Shown piece after piece: positions 16,945 to 26,450 of a stretch of 64,000 nt of DNA (positions within the stretch are counted from its first letter, which is position 1; every line of letters starts with the position of its first letter). A program made the position numbers and the translations under genes. The DNA lies in the NCBI GenBank assembly GCA_003222395.1, contig QHWB01000033.1, positions 1 through 64,000 on the forward strand, written 5' to 3'. The notes beneath the pieces are model-generated. The model did no database searches, was not told where the DNA came from, and was given only the letters and a program-made list of their open reading frames with translations. Source of the DNA: Acidobacteriota bacterium (GTDB taxonomy: Bacteria > Acidobacteriota > Vicinamibacteria > Vicinamibacterales > CAVVIG01).

Positions 16945-17485
16945 GTCGGCGATGTATGCGGTCGACGCCGACGACCTCACCGTCGCCCACGACGCGCATC
17001 CGGAATACGCATCGACGGCGTTCGCACAGAGCGTCCGCTCACCGCGTGCCATTGCCGTCCAGCATCATCGCGCCCACGTGGCGAGCGTGGGGCGGAGAGT
17101 TTTTCGTCGGCAGCCTTCGAGAGGGCTTCACGCGCGTCGCGCACCTGACGCCGGCGGTTCTCGACGGCGGCGATGCCGCGGCGAAACATCCGGTTCAAGC
17201 CGCGGCGGGCTTCGTCGTCCAGGTGGAATTCGTGCCGGACCTCACCTAGCCGCCGTTTTGTTTTTCAGGAAAGTACCGCGATGCTCTCGCCCTCGTGCGC
17301 AGCCGCGTCCGCGTCTATCCGACGACGTCGGCGGGCCGGTTGTTCGATACCGTCGCGGCGCTCCTCGGCTTCACGCGCGCGATCAAGTTCGAGGGCCAGG
17401 CGGCGATGTGACTCGAGCATCTCGCCGCGCGGCGCAGCCGCGGATCGAGTCGATCTGCCGTGTGAGTTCACCGGAACCGCGTTTT
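16945..17485 (+). pseudogene. hypF: Decayed carbamoyltransferase HypF, C-terminal part
   Basis: In three pieces the + strand encodes HypF hallmarks. First: VAHDAHPEYASTAFAQS and AIAVQHHRAHVASV (about 16975-17085). Then, in another frame after a small deletion: WGGEFFVGSLREGFTRVAHL and AAAGFVVQVEFVPDLT, ended by TAG at 17247-17249. Then in the same frame beyond the stop: KYRDALALVRSRVRVYPTTS, AGRLFDTVAALLGF and KFEGQAAM, a TGA at 17409-17411 and LEHLA. HypF builds the cyanide ligands of [NiFe]-hydrogenase from carbamoyl phosphate. Two nonsense codons, a frameshift and loss of the whole N-terminal half (acylphosphatase, zinc-finger and YrdC domains) make it non-functional. No intact hydrogenase gene is in the window. 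Confidence 0.8.
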
Positions 17486-17496
17486 TCAACAGTCTG

Positions 17497-20400
17497 CTAA
17501 AACGACAGGCGGAATCCGATCTGTCCCGTTCGCGTCGATGCGACGCTCGTAATCTGGCCGAAGTTGGGCGCCACGACGTTCAGGACAGGGTTGTTGTATT
17601 GCGGCCAGTTGAAAACGTTGAATGACTCAAAGCGGACCTGAAGCTGCGTCTGGCTGGGCAGGGTGAACGCCTTCGCAACCGTCAGGTCCACTCGCCGGCG
17701 GCCCGGCCCCTGCACCTGAGAGGAGTTCTGGTTGCCCGGTCGAATCGTCGCCCGCGTACTCGGGGAAGTCGGAACCAGCGTGTAGGCACTGCGGTCGAGA
17801 TACTGCAGCGTGTCGCGCCAGTTGTCGAACACCTGGTTCCCGCCGTTGTAATCCGGCCGGCTGTTGCCAATGCCCGACGCCTGGGTGATGCGCAGCGGTT
17901 CGCCCGTTCGGAAGTTGAGCACGCTCGAAAGCTGCCACCCGCCCAACACGCCGCCGACGGCGTCCTTGCGGTCGCGCAGCCACGGGATGTCGTAGATCGC
18001 TGTGCCGACGACGCGATGACGCACCTCGCCGGCCAGCGGCGAGTAGTCGACGTCCAGGAAAGGATTGAAGAAGTCCTGCGTATTGTTGTAGGTGTCAGCA
18101 CCGATTGAGCTGTTGAAGTTCCCTATCAGGTTGGCTCCCTGCTGCGACCAGCCTTTCGACAACGTGTAGTGCAGCGCCACGTCGGCACCATGGAATCGAC
18201 CGAGTTTAGCCGGTCACTCGATCGTACGCGAGCGCAGAGTTCAGCAGGATAGGAAGGTTTTTCCCGCTGGTGTGGACGTACCCAGCCGAGACCGACGCCA
18301 GTCTTCCAATTTGCCGCTGCACGTCGAAGGTGGCCTGCACGGTTTCGGGACTCTTCATGTCGGTCTGAAACAGGTAGTAGAGGTTCTTCTTGCCGCCCGA
18401 GTCGCGGATCGCGATCTCATTCGCATCCTCCGGATAGGTCGGCCAGCCGATGCCGCGTGCCTTGAGCTCCGTGCGGTTCCAGCCCTGGCGCACCGGGGTG
18501 AAGGGGCGCGCCACCGCATTCTGGAACAACGCCATGAGGTTGCCGGTGGTGAACATTCCGACGCCACCGCGAATGACAGTCGCGCCTGCGCGATCGATGG
18601 TCCAGGCAAATCCGGCGCGCGGGGCGAAGTTCACCCTGTCGTCGTCAATAGGCTTGTCGAGAGGGCGCGGCGCGCCGAAATCCATCTTGCGAATGTCGGT
18701 CGGATTGCTCAGATTGTTGACTTCCGCCGGGTCGGTCGGATCCACCGATTTGTAGCCAAACCCGGGGTAATAGTCGTAGCGCAGACCCAGGTTGAGCACG
18801 AATCGATCGCTGGCCCGCCAGTCGTCCTGGATGAAGCCACCGAACTGGTCCACCCACGCGCGATGCGGTGGGTTGCCCATCGCGAGCAGGAAGTCGCTCG
18901 GCTTGTTCGCGAGGAAGTCATCGAGGTTGGGGAACGTAAACCGGTTCGACTGCGGATTCGACTTGTAGCCAATCTCGCGCGCCCAGCGGAACCCGAACTT
19001 CACCGTGTGCGCTCCCATGAGCCTGGTTACCTTCTGGTCGAGGTTGTACGCGTCGTAGGTCAACGCGAGGATTTCGGTATCCCCGGTATTGAAGAGGCCT
19101 GACACATTGATACTTCCAATCCGCTTGCGAACGTTGTAGAGGTCCGCTTGGGGCCCTCGCGTGGGCGATTCCGCGAGCCAGAACCCGTCGAAGCGATCGA
19201 GCGTATTGCGATTCCATCCGAACCGGCTCTCAGAGAGCCACGTATTGCTCGTCCGCACGTAGTTGGTCGAGAGGCGCTTCGAGCCGTTCGTGAACTGCTG
19301 ATCGTTGTCGATCTGGACTCGCGGAACGGAGGCAAACGGCCGCATCCGGGAGGCAGTCACCGACAATCTGCCAGCGCCAGCCTCGAAATCCACTTTCCCC
19401 AGGAACGTGTTGTCGCGCCGAATCACATTCTTTGCGTCCGTGTAACGTCCGACGACGTCGTTTATTGGCTGGTTCGGCAGCGGCATGTTGTCGAGCACGA
19501 GTCTCGTTTCGGGATACGGCAGCGCGGCCAGAATACGATTGCGCGTCGCCTGCGTCGCCACATTGTCCGACACCGTCCGGCCCGCCTCCTCCCGATAGCC
19601 TTCATAGGTGCTGAAGAACAGGACGCGGTTCCGCAGGACGGGTCCGCCGAGCGATCCGCCGAACTGGTTGAATCTGATTTTGGCCTTGGGCGTAGTCGCC
19701 GGCAGGAACGGATCGCGCGACGAGAACGCGTCGCTCTGGAAGTTTTCCAGCAGCGATCCGTGGAACTGATTGGTCCCCGATCGCGTGATCATGTTGACTT
19801 GCCCGCCGATCGAGCCACCGTACTCCGCCGCCAGGACACCCTTGATGACCTGCACCTCGGCAACCGACTCGACGCTCAAGATCTCGATCTGGTTCTGGCC
19901 GCCGTAGTTGCCGAAGCCGCGGTTTTCCGGGTTGGTTTGGGCGCTGCTGCCATCGACTGTGATTGCGCTGCCGCCATCGCCGACGCCGTTCACGCGAAAT
20001 GCCCGGCCGCCTCCGACTGCGTTGTCCGGCGAATTCACACCAGGCGCGAGCAGGACGACGTTCTGCAGATTTCGCCGCGAAACCGGGATCTCTTGCACTT
20101 CCGTTCCGATCGTCTGCATCTGGGCCGTAGACGACGTCTGCACGAGCGGCGAGGTCTCGGTGACCGTCACCGATTCCTCGATGTTGCCGACTTCGAGCAC
20201 GTAGGTCTGGCGGACGGTCTGTCCGGCGCCGAGATTCAGCCCCTGGCTGTTGTAGGTCTTGAATCCGGCGAGCTCGATCTTGATCGCATACGGTCCGGCC
20301 GGCAGCGCCGGCAGCGCGAACTCGCCGCGCTCGTCGGACACGGTTTCGCGCACGAGGTTGGTCCCCTGATGCGTCACGACGACGGTGACGCCCGGCAGGA

Positions 20401-20533
20401 TCGCGCCGGTGCCGTCGTGCACGACGCCGTAGAGCGTCGCGGTGATCACCTGCGCGCGCGCAGGCGACGACGCGAGCACGATTGTGACGATCAGCAGGAG
20501 AACGGCGGCGCCAAGCCGCCACAGATTCCTCAT
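17497..20533 (-). pseudogene. Oar-like TonB-dependent receptor interrupted by one frameshift
   Basis: Two adjacent frames make one receptor of about 1010 residues. The first runs from the ATG at 20533 (GGAGG 5 nt upstream) to a stop at 18206. It has a signal peptide ending SPARAQ, the carboxypeptidase-like domain (YGVVHDGTGAILPGVTVVVT), plug motifs (SRRNLQNVVLLAPGVN, DGSSAQTNPENRGFGNYGG) and most of the barrel. The second covers 17497-18180 and supplies the end, finishing in the aromatic GFRLSF terminus. Around 18205 one missing base shifts the frame: restoring it would read YDRVTPAKLGRFHGADVALH without a break. This may be a genuine recent pseudogene or an assembly/sequencing indel next to a short C/G run; everything else in the gene looks intact. 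Confidence 0.85.
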
Positions 20534-20594
20534 AGAGACCTCCTCGTGGCTGTCATCCTGAATGGCGGGTCGAGCGTGATCTCGAAGTAGAGCG

Positions 20595-22091
20595 TCAGTA
20601 GATCTGCTGCGTCTTCGCGACGACGACCTTCGGCGGCGTGACGCCGGCGGCGATCATCACGTCACGAATGGACGCCTCGGTATCGGGTGACGGCTTGAAG
20701 TTGCCGAACCGGTACCCGACCGCGATCGCCAGCGGCGTCCAGCCGTACTTGTCAGGCTTGTTCCAGACGCCGATCTTCGCGCCCTTCGACGCGAGGAGCT
20801 TCACGACCAGCGGAAGATTCTTGTAGGCGGCCGCGTGCATCGCGGTTTCGCCGTTATTGTCGACGGCGTCGATGTCGTTGCCGAGCTCGAGCGCGACCTG
20901 AACCGCTTCGAGCACTTCGCTCTCGGTGCCGGCGTCTTCACCGGGCGATCGGGTGGCGAGGCCGGCCGCAGCCATCAACGGCGTGCTGTTGTCGGCGTTG
21001 GGAATGGATGGATCGGCGCCGAGCTTGGCGAGCTCGCGCATCAACTCGGCATCCGCGGTGAGCGCCGCCATCATGAAGGGCGTGGCGCCGACTTCGTTGA
21101 GACGCGTGTTGCACAAATTCGCGCGCCTGGTCATGCGCGCGTTGACGTCGGCGCCGGCGGCCACGAGCTTCCTCACCAGCTCGAGGCTGCTCATGCTCCC
21201 CGATCCTTCCGGCGCCGGATCGTTGTCGCCGACGCCCGGCTTGCGGACCGGGACGATCGCGTGGAGCACGGTGTAGCCCGGCAGATTCGCGTTGGGATTC
21301 GCGCCGGCGTCGAGGAGCTGCGCAGCCAGCTCGAAATGCGCGTTCATCACCGCCGTCAAGAGCGGCGTGGCGCCGGGCGGCAGCGCTCGTCCGCCGACCG
21401 CGCGGCGGCGTCCGCCTTCGACCGGCACCGGCTCGTTCACGTCGACGCCCGCCTTCAACAGCGCGCGCACGACGTCGCTGTGTCCTTCGCGGGACGCGAA
21501 GAGCAGCGGCGTCATCCCTGACGCGAGCCGCGCCTTGAAGTCGGCGCCGACTTCGATCAGCATCTCGACGACCGGCGCGTGGCCTTCGGCGGCCGCCCAC
21601 ATCAATGCCGTCTGTCCGTGTTTTTCGTCCTTGCTGTCGACCGTCGCGCCGCGCGCGACGAGCGCCTTGACCGAGGCGAGCGTGCCGACGCGCGCCGCGG
21701 TCATCAAGGCCGTTTCGCCGCCCGGCAGCGTCGTATTCGGATCGGCCCCGGCCTTCAGCAGCGCCTCGACCATCGCGCTGTCGCCGTTGGTGATCGCCAG
21801 CGTCAGCGGCGTGATCCCGTAGCGGTTCGCGGCCTTGGCGTTCGCGCCCGCGCGGACGAGCAGCTCCACGCTCTCGAGATCGTCCTGGTACGCGGCCCAG
21901 TGGAGCGCCGTCATGCCGTCGACCTGCGGCGCGTTGATGTCGGCCTTGCGCCGCAGCAGCGCGCGGACTGCCGCGCGGTCCATCTTCTCCATCGCGTCGG
22001 CCACAGGCGCGTCGGCGGAGGCGGCGGAAAGGTTGACGGCCGACAGCAACAACGCGGCCGCGGACAGGCCAAACGATGTCGAACCGATCAT
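20595..22091 (-). CDS. Secreted ankyrin-repeat protein
   Basis: 498 residues with a signal peptide (FGLSAAALLLSAVNLSAASA). About ten ankyrin units follow, each with the TPL/TAL...AA...GH...LL..GAD pattern: DGMTALHWAAYQDD, YGITPLTLAITNGD, HGQTALMWAAAEGH, SGMTPLLFASREGH, NNGETAMHAAAYKN. Longer insertions separate units six to eight. Such proteins bind other proteins. The gene follows the DUF1552 gene on the same strand with a short gap, an arrangement I recall as recurring in Acidobacteriota, so it may be part of the same surface or secretion-associated system. The substrate is unknown. Confidence 0.9.
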   Translation of the reverse strand: MIGSTSFGLSAAALLLSAVNLSAASADAPVADAMEKMDRAAVRALLRRKADINAPQVDGMTALHWAAYQDDLESVELLVRAGANAKAANRYGITPLTLAITNGDSAMVEALLKAGADPNTTLPGGETALMTAARVGTLASVKALVARGATVDSKDEKHGQTALMWAAAEGHAPVVEMLIEVGADFKARLASGMTPLLFASREGHSDVVRALLKAGVDVNEPVPVEGGRRRAVGGRALPPGATPLLTAVMNAHFELAAQLLDAGANPNANLPGYTVLHAIVPVRKPGVGDNDPAPEGSGSMSSLELVRKLVAAGADVNARMTRRANLCNTRLNEVGATPFMMAALTADAELMRELAKLGADPSIPNADNSTPLMAAAGLATRSPGEDAGTESEVLEAVQVALELGNDIDAVDNNGETAMHAAAYKNLPLVVKLLASKGAKIGVWNKPDKYGWTPLAIAVGYRFGNFKPSPDTEASIRDVMIAAGVTPPKVVVAKTQQIY

Positions 22092-22108
22092 GATGTCAGC
22101 CCCGTGCG

Positions 22109-23446
22109 TCAGAGAGCGAGCAGCTCGTCGATCTTTCCCTGGCTGTCGGCGAACTTGTCGAGCCGCACGCCGACCTTCTCGAGCAGCGTCAGGTGCAGGT
22201 TCGCCAGTGGCGTCGGTTCCGCGTAGCTGATGTGCCGTCCGCCCTTCATCCGGCCCGCGCCGCCGCCGGCGACGATGGTCGGCAGGTTCACGTGATCGTG
22301 GACGTTCGGGTTGCCCATGCCGCTGCCGTAGAGGACCATCGAGTGATCCAGCAGCGTGCCGTCGCCGTCGGGCGTCGACTTCAGCTTCTCGAGGTAATAC
22401 GCGAAGAGCGACACATGGAACGCGTTGATCTTCGCCATGCGCGCGATCTTTTCCGGATTGTTGCCGTGGTGCGTCAGCGGGTGATGCGGATCCGCCACGC
22501 CGATCTCGGGATACGTGCGCGTGCTCGTTTCCCGCGCGAGCTGGAACGTGATCACACGCGTGACGTCGCCCTGCATCGCCAGCGCCTGCAGATCGAACAT
22601 CAGCTTCGCGTGCTCGGCGTACGACGTCGGGACGCCGACGGGACGATCCAGGTCCGGCAGTTGATCCGCGCCCGCGTCGCTTTCCGCCTTCTGAATCCGG
22701 CGCTCGACCTCGCGGATGCTGTCCAGATACTGGCCGACGCGGCGGCGGTCATCGGCGCCGAGGGTGCCCTGGAGGCGCGAGATGTCGTCACGGACCCAGT
22801 CGAGCAGGCTCGCCCGGCGCTTCAGCGCCGCGCGCCGATCGGCGGAACTGCCGCCTTCTCCGAAGAGACGCTCGAACACGATCCGCGGATGCGCCTCGGA
22901 CGGCAGCGGCGTCGTCGGCGACGACCACGAGAGGTTGTTCTGGTAGACGCACGCGTAGCCGTTGTCGCACTGGCCGACGGTCTGGAGCAGGTCCATCGAC
23001 AGCTCGAGCGACGGCAGCACGGTCTCGTGGCCGATTTGCTGCGCGGCAATCTGATCGGCCGTCGTGCCGAGGTAGTAGTCGGTGCTCTCGGTCCACTTCG
23101 CTTTCGCGGCGCTGAGGAACGCGGCGTTCGACGTGGCGTGCGTGCCCGGATACGCGTTCTTCAGCTCCATGTTGCTCATGACCGTCATCTGATCGATGAA
23201 CGGTTCGAGCGACTGGAGCGTGGGCGACAGGACCTTCAGCGTCCCGTCCGTGCTGCCGGGAGTCCAGCGCGTGATGTCGCACCCCATCGGCATGTAGATG
23301 AACCCGAGCCGGCGCACGGGCGCGGCGCCCGTTCTGGCGATCGCCGTCATCGACGGCACCATGGCGTCGAGCACCGGGAGCGCCAGGGTCGCACCCATTC
23401 CCCGGAGGAACGTCCGTCGCAGCAGGGCCTTCTTGGTGATGATCAT
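22109..23446 (-). CDS. DUF1552 protein (Tat-exported)
   Basis: 445 residues. The start ATG at 23446 overlaps the TGA of the upstream gene as ATGA, indicating translational coupling; the frame is open far upstream but that part is out-of-phase sequence of the DUF1592 gene. The N-terminus ALLRRTFLRGMGATLALPVLD is a twin-arginine signal. Family-typical segments follow: RRLGFIYMPMGCD, SNMELKNAYPGTHATSNAAF, ELSMDLLQTVGQCDNGYACV, PHHPLTHHGN, LLDHSMVLYGSGMGNPNVHDHVNLP and GGRHISY. The family is related to DUF1501/sulfatase-fold proteins and is nearly always beside a DUF1592 gene in Planctomycetota, Verrucomicrobiota and Acidobacteriota. The reaction is unknown. Confidence 0.93.
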   Translation of the reverse strand: MIITKKALLRRTFLRGMGATLALPVLDAMVPSMTAIARTGAAPVRRLGFIYMPMGCDITRWTPGSTDGTLKVLSPTLQSLEPFIDQMTVMSNMELKNAYPGTHATSNAAFLSAAKAKWTESTDYYLGTTADQIAAQQIGHETVLPSLELSMDLLQTVGQCDNGYACVYQNNLSWSSPTTPLPSEAHPRIVFERLFGEGGSSADRRAALKRRASLLDWVRDDISRLQGTLGADDRRRVGQYLDSIREVERRIQKAESDAGADQLPDLDRPVGVPTSYAEHAKLMFDLQALAMQGDVTRVITFQLARETSTRTYPEIGVADPHHPLTHHGNNPEKIARMAKINAFHVSLFAYYLEKLKSTPDGDGTLLDHSMVLYGSGMGNPNVHDHVNLPTIVAGGGAGRMKGGRHISYAEPTPLANLHLTLLEKVGVRLDKFADSQGKIDELLAL

Positions 23447-25851
23447 CGTGACATCCTCATCTGAAACGGCGCGCTCTTGACGATGCCCAGGATGAGCGAG
23501 GAGACGCGGAAATCCTGCGCCCGCGAATCGCGCACGATCGCGCGGATGGTCGGCGCATCGTAGTACTCGACGCCGCGTCCGAGCGCGTACGTCAGCAGCT
23601 TCTCGGCAAACGTTCCGACGAAAATCTCCGGACGGTTCAGCAACGCGTTCTCGAGACCGGCGACGTCCTCGAACCGGCTGCCGTCGGGAAGCCCGCCCGA
23701 GGCGTCGATCGGCACGCCGGCTTCGTCGATTCGCCGGCGGCCGATCGCGTCGAACTTCTCCATCGACAGTCCGACCGGATCCATCAGGTTGTGGCACGCC
23801 GCGCAGACCGCGTTGGTGCGATGCTCGGCCAGCCGCTTGCGGACGGTCAGATTGCCGTCGACCGTGTTGTCCTTCAGCGCGGGGACATCGGGCAGCGGCG
23901 GCGGCGGCGGCACGCCCAGCAGGTTGTCGAGGACGAACTTGCCCCTGATCACCGGCGAGGTGCGCGTCGCGTACGACGTGACCATCAGAATGCTCGCCTG
24001 GCGCAGCAGGCCGCCGCGTCCGGTGTCTTCGTCGAGATCGATGCGTCGGAAGCGGCTGCCGTACACGTGCGGGATGCCGTAGTGCTTCGCGAGCCGTTCG
24101 TTCACGTAGGTGTAGTTCGCGTGCAGCAGATCGAGCGCGCTGCGATCCTCGCGCAGGATGCTCTCGAAGAACAGCTCCGTCTCCTGCCGGAACGCCTGAC
24201 GGAGGTTGTCGTCGAAGTCGGGGAAGAGGCGCATGTCCGGCGTGATCGATTCTAGATTCCGGAGATGCAGCCACTGCGACGCGAAGTTGGTGACGAGCGA
24301 GCGCGAACGGCTGTCGACGAGCATCCGCTTCACCTGCCGCTCGAGCACGGCGGGCTCGTGGAGTTTGCCCGTGACTGCCGCATCGAGCAGCTCGTCGTCG
24401 GGGACGCTGCTCCAGAGGAAGAAAGACAGCCGCGACGCGAGCTGGAGATCCGTGATGCGGTATGGCGTGTTCGACGCGAGCCCGGGCGGATCCCGCTCCA
24501 CGCGGAACAGGAACTCCGGACTCACCAGGACGCCCGACAGCGCCATCTCGATGCCGGCGTTGAATCCGTCGGTCGCCGCTTCGGCGCGCGCCTGCTTGTA
24601 CAGATCGAACGCACCTTGTACGTCGCGGTCGGTGACCGGCCGGCGGTAGGCCCGCCGCATGAGCGACGTCAGGATTTTTCTTGCCGCGGCGTCTTCGTCG
24701 CTGGGACCAGTCGGCTCCGCGACGAAGAGCCGCCGCCGCGTCGGCGTGTCGCCCGGTCCCTTCGCGCCGTACGGCCCGACGATCGAAATCGAATAAACGG
24801 CTGGCTGGATGCGCGGATGCCGGTATGAGTTGAAGTGCGCCTGGTACGGCTGGCGTGCCGTTTCGAGGAGCGCCGTCGGATTCTTCAGGAACGCCACGCC
24901 GACCGCATGCGGACCGGCCTTCACCGGAATCCGGATCTTCAGATCGCGATCCACGTTGTCGTGGTTCGGCTGATAGTCCTCGGAGAATCCCGCCTCGCGC
25001 GCCGGCGGCTTCACCGTGAACACCTTGACGCGCTCGCGATCGAGGAACAGCTCGAGATCCGCGGCGTCGTTCAGGCCTTCGACGTGCTCGTTGCGATCGC
25101 GCGTCAGGCGGATCTGGAACTCGTACTCGCCGTCCATCGGGAACGTGTACTTGACGAGCGCGCCGCCGCGCGTGCCGATGGGCAGCCCTTCGAGGTGCTC
25201 TTCCTGCGTGAGGTCGGCCGGCGTCCGGATCGTGTCGCCGTCGGGCGATACGCTCGGCCGTCCGACGGCCACGCGGCTGATTTTCTCGGCCGCCGAGATG
25301 TAGCGATCGAGCAATGTCGGCGAGAGATCGCCGACCGTCACGTTGTCGAAGCCGTAGCTCGATTCGTCGGGCGGCAGCAGCGACGCGACGTCGATGTCGA
25401 GCGCCAGCAGATCGCGGATCGCGTTCTGGTACTCCGTGCGGGTCAGGCGCCGCAGCGTGGCGGTCCGCCCCGGGTTCGGCGACGCGGCCGCGGCGCGATC
25501 GAGCGCGGTCTCCAGCGTCGCGATCTCGGCGTTGTACGCCGCCTCGTCGGGCCGCGGCAGTCCGATCGGGGGCATCTGACGCGCCCGGACTTTTCTGACA
25601 ACCTTCTCCCACACCTCCGGCGTCTGCCCGATGTCCTGTGAGACCGCCGCATCGAGCGTCAGGCCGCCGCGCTTGAGGCGGTCGTTGTGGCACGACGCGC
25701 AATAGCGTGTGACGAAGGTTTTGTGCGCGGCTGCGGGCGCGGGCGGTGGACTGGCGGGCGGCTGCTGCGCGTCGAGCGTCAGCAGAAACCCGCTGGCCAG
25801 CAGGAACGTCGCCACGGAGCCGGTGAACGAAACGCTCAAGGCGTTCAACAT
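23443..25851 (-). CDS. Planctomycete-type dihaem cytochrome protein (DUF1587/1592/1588/1585/1595)
   Basis: 802 residues with an N-terminal signal peptide (FLLASGFLLTLDAQ). A first CxxCH (YCASCHNDRLKRGGLTLD, about residue 51) marks the planctomycete cytochrome C domain. The DUF1587 region is RRLTRTEYQNAIRDLLALDID; DUF1595/1592 includes MRRAYRRPVTDRDV and LASRLSFFLWSSVPDDELL. DUF1588 carries a second CxxCH (AVCAACHNLMDPVGLSMEKFD), and DUF1585 closes with KLLTYALGRGVEYYD. It is exported, likely binds two haems c, and acts with the coupled DUF1552 protein; function is unproven for the family. The start codon sits in an unusual duplicated TATATATA element with no Shine-Dalgarno. Confidence 0.93.
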   Translation of the reverse strand: MLNALSVSFTGSVATFLLASGFLLTLDAQQPPASPPPAPAAAHKTFVTRYCASCHNDRLKRGGLTLDAAVSQDIGQTPEVWEKVVRKVRARQMPPIGLPRPDEAAYNAEIATLETALDRAAAASPNPGRTATLRRLTRTEYQNAIRDLLALDIDVASLLPPDESSYGFDNVTVGDLSPTLLDRYISAAEKISRVAVGRPSVSPDGDTIRTPADLTQEEHLEGLPIGTRGGALVKYTFPMDGEYEFQIRLTRDRNEHVEGLNDAADLELFLDRERVKVFTVKPPAREAGFSEDYQPNHDNVDRDLKIRIPVKAGPHAVGVAFLKNPTALLETARQPYQAHFNSYRHPRIQPAVYSISIVGPYGAKGPGDTPTRRRLFVAEPTGPSDEDAAARKILTSLMRRAYRRPVTDRDVQGAFDLYKQARAEAATDGFNAGIEMALSGVLVSPEFLFRVERDPPGLASNTPYRITDLQLASRLSFFLWSSVPDDELLDAAVTGKLHEPAVLERQVKRMLVDSRSRSLVTNFASQWLHLRNLESITPDMRLFPDFDDNLRQAFRQETELFFESILREDRSALDLLHANYTYVNERLAKHYGIPHVYGSRFRRIDLDEDTGRGGLLRQASILMVTSYATRTSPVIRGKFVLDNLLGVPPPPPLPDVPALKDNTVDGNLTVRKRLAEHRTNAVCAACHNLMDPVGLSMEKFDAIGRRRIDEAGVPIDASGGLPDGSRFEDVAGLENALLNRPEIFVGTFAEKLLTYALGRGVEYYDAPTIRAIVRDSRAQDFRVSSLILGIVKSAPFQMRMSR

Positions 25852-25888
25852 ATATATATGCCGCGCGACTATATATATGCCGCGCGAC
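25851..25888. repeat. Exact 19-bp tandem duplication at the start codon of the DUF1592 gene
   Basis: tatatatatgccgcgcgac occurs at 25851-25869 and again at 25870-25888. Read on the minus strand, the gene's ATG follows directly on GCGCGGCATATATAT, and the second copy lies just upstream. The AT-rich octamers in otherwise GC-rich DNA could act as -10 elements, or mark slippage. Confidence 0.9.
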
Positions 25889-26025
25889 CAGCCGGCTCAT
25901 GATACGACATCTTTATTTGACGCAACACTTCTATCCCACTGAATTTCAACCAGTTCGACCTCTTCTATCGCAAGATTTGTCACGAATTGTCGCAGCACGG
26001 CAGCAAGCCCTGACGACAGGAAACA

Positions 26026-26359
26026 CTAGCCCGCGTGGGATGAGCCTCGGAGGTCGAGACGCACGGCCTCGTATTTCTCACGAAGCACCTGAATGAGATT
26101 GGCTCCGGGCGCGACCGCGGCAACGTCGTCACGATCAATAACCACGATCACGACGCCTCGGTCTTGAAACACCTTGAGTTGCTCGCGAGTAGCAAATGCC
26201 GAGTGGTTCATACGCGTACGTGAACGCAAACTCGATAGCTTGCGATTGGGGCGGCGGCTGGTGCCGCAGGATTGCGGGCTCGAGGTCGAGAAGAGCGACG
26301 ATGAATTCCCCGCGATCGTTCAGCGTTGCGACGCCAATGAGGTCAGCCTGAAACCACAC
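26026..26359 (-). pseudogene. Small unidentified gene broken by a frameshift
   Basis: Two overlapping minus-strand frames look like one protein. From a GTG at 26359: VWFQADLIGVATLNDRGEF, then IVALLDLEPAILRHQPPPQS, QAIEFAFTYAYEPLGI. Then, after a shift near 26190-26230: REQLKVFQDRGVVIVVIDRD, DVAAVAPGANLIQVLREKYE, AVRLDLRG. The alternating strand-helix character of both halves, and loss of sense beyond the shift in each, suggest decay. I do not recognise the family. The surrounding 25889-26447 region has no other gene I can support. Confidence 0.3.
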
Positions 26360-26372
26360 AAAAGCTTCGCCG

Positions 26373-26450
26373 TTGCTGTATCCGGAAACTTACCGGACAC
26401 GCGACGGCGCTCTGCGGCGTGAGAAACGGCTCAAAGGCGCTCCATCGTTA
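26373..26450 (+). pseudogene. Possible C-terminal scrap of a GIY-YIG endonuclease
   Basis: The + strand encodes YPETYRTRDGALRREKRLKG, which resembles the C-terminal helix of GIY-YIG (UPF0213-type) proteins, where a Y.T..EAL.REK.LKG motif is usual. No N-terminal GIY...YIG motif is present upstream, so this can only be a fragment. The similarity is short. Confidence 0.25.

Noticed and set aside
23447-25900. N-terminal extension of the DUF1552 reading frame by about 800 residues
   Set aside because: It lies in the wrong phase over the conserved DUF1592 gene; the Tat signal and ATGA overlap fix the start at 23446.
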